Source: Ralstonia pickettii DTP0602
GTDB lineage: Bacteria; Pseudomonadota; Gammaproteobacteria; Burkholderiales; Burkholderiaceae
Direction of reading: 5' to 3'
Length of the DNA stretch: 64,000 nucleotides
Assembly (NCBI GenBank): GCA_000471925.1
Contig: CP006667.1
Location: forward strand, 1,612,001 to 1,676,000
The position numbers were made by a program, and so were the translations under genes. The notes under the pieces are model-generated. The model ran no database searches. It saw nothing but the letters and a program-made list of their open reading frames with translations, and was not told where the DNA came from. This document shows, in pieces, positions 63,549 to 64,000 of the stretch. Each line of letters starts with the position of its first letter. Position 1 is the first letter of the stretch.

Positions 63549-64000
63549 ATGCCGGGCGCACACCGGTTCACCATCGGGACAGACGATTTGGCTTGGATCC
63601 GTGGCAGTCGGCGTATCGGAAAGGCAGGGCGAACGCTGTGGCAGCTTGGGGCGTGGGTGCTGGCTGGAGCACTCGCAGCCGCCACGCCTGCGCAGGCGGC
63701 GGATGCTTTGCGCGTCGGCTCCAAGCGCTTTACCGAGTCCTACATCCTTGGCGAACTGCTGACGCAGGCGGCAGGCCCGCCCGGCATCGCCCAGCACTTG
63801 CCGGGCCTGGGCAACACCGCGATCGTGTTCGAAGCGCTGAAGGCCGGCAGCATCGACCTGTATCCCGACTACACCGGCACGCTCGCCGCGGAAATCCTGA
63901 AGCTGCCGCACGGCGCCGGGCTCGACGCCATCCAGAAGGCACTGGCGCCAATGGGATTGGGCGCGGCGATCCGGCTAGGCTTCGAGAACACCTACGCGCT
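63549..64000 (+). CDS. Osmoprotectant-type ABC binding protein, N-terminal part (runs past the window)
   Basis: An open frame from ATG 63549 to the window end encodes a basic leader with a hydrophobic signal (LWQLGAWVLAGALAAATPAQA), then ADALRVGSKRFTESYILGELL. This is the signature of OsmF/YehZ-ProX glycine-betaine/choline-type binding domains, and LKAGSIDLYPDYTGTLAAEIL fits it. At least 150 residues are visible. The frame has no stop, so a permease fusion, as in some betaproteobacteria, cannot be excluded. Confidence 0.85.
   Translation, partial: MPGAHRFTIGTDDLAWIRGSRRIGKAGRTLWQLGAWVLAGALAAATPAQAADALRVGSKRFTESYILGELLTQAAGPPGIAQHLPGLGNTAIVFEALKAGSIDLYPDYTGTLAAEILKLPHGAGLDAIQKALAPMGLGAAIRLGFENTYA

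Overview
The window is GC-rich, densely coded DNA from a betaproteobacterial chromosome, most likely Cupriavidus or a close relative. The reasons are the mltG-tmk-holB-pilZ-tatD-ankyrin order, a beta-oxidation operon resembling one described in C. necator H16, a complete erythronate/threonate (DUF1537) cluster like the one characterised in that species, and several Bug-type periplasmic binding proteins. The genus assignment is inference from gene content, not an alignment.

Layout. (1) 1-1561: end of a branched-chain amino acid type ABC transporter (livM tail, livG, livF), closed by a bidirectional terminator. (2) 1630-3165: amino-acid permease with a histidine-rich N-terminus. (3) 3667-16152: a long same-strand fatty-acid/acyl-CoA catabolic run: fadB-like hydratase/dehydrogenase, nicotinamidase, thiolase, acyl-CoA dehydrogenase, SDR, PaaI thioesterase, MDR reductase, class II aldolase, GST, SDR, epoxide-hydrolase-like protein. 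(4) 16172-19382: a rearrangement scar with an IS1634-like element, a polysaccharide-deacetylase gene split into two oppositely oriented pieces, and a beheaded porin with an in-frame stop. (5) 19424-24621: macro-domain protein, iron-type alcohol dehydrogenase, HSL-like esterase, Bug protein, thioesterase, EF-hand protein. (6) 24723-31807: denD, otnI, MFS transporter, otnC, otnK, ltnD and a FadR-type regulator, all on the minus strand: a complete route from L-threonate and D-erythronate to DHAP. (7) 31972-49691: core-genome stretch with ygfZ, mltG, tmk, holB, pilZ, tatD, ankyrin protein, ykvA-like gene, egtB, azoR/LysR, DoxX, a lipoprotein, a broken EAL gene and an ftsK whose linker carries a large hexanucleotide repeat. 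(8) 49704-57977: an accessory catabolic island on the minus strand: Zn-ribbon/OB protein, thiolase-like protein lacking the usual His, acyl-CoA ligase, porin, Bug protein and M20 amidohydrolase, with a divergent LysR gene. (9) 58062-64000: an orphan cysteine-rich protein, then a CMD/peroxidase-type pair with a flavin monooxygenase and LysR gene, and the start of an osmoprotectant-type ABC binding protein cut by the window end.

The best candidate for an undescribed system is region 8. An uptake porin, a periplasmic binder, an amide-bond hydrolase, a CoA ligase and a thiolase-like/Zn-ribbon pair look like one uptake-cleave-activate-split pathway for an unknown acyl or aromatic amide. A 24-nt perfect palindrome lies upstream of the porin-ligase-thiolase genes. 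Other notable signals are a shared operator-like box upstream of fadB and the esterase gene, the ftsK linker repeat, and the IS-linked inversion scar. I saw no CRISPR array, tRNA, rRNA or recognisable defence system.
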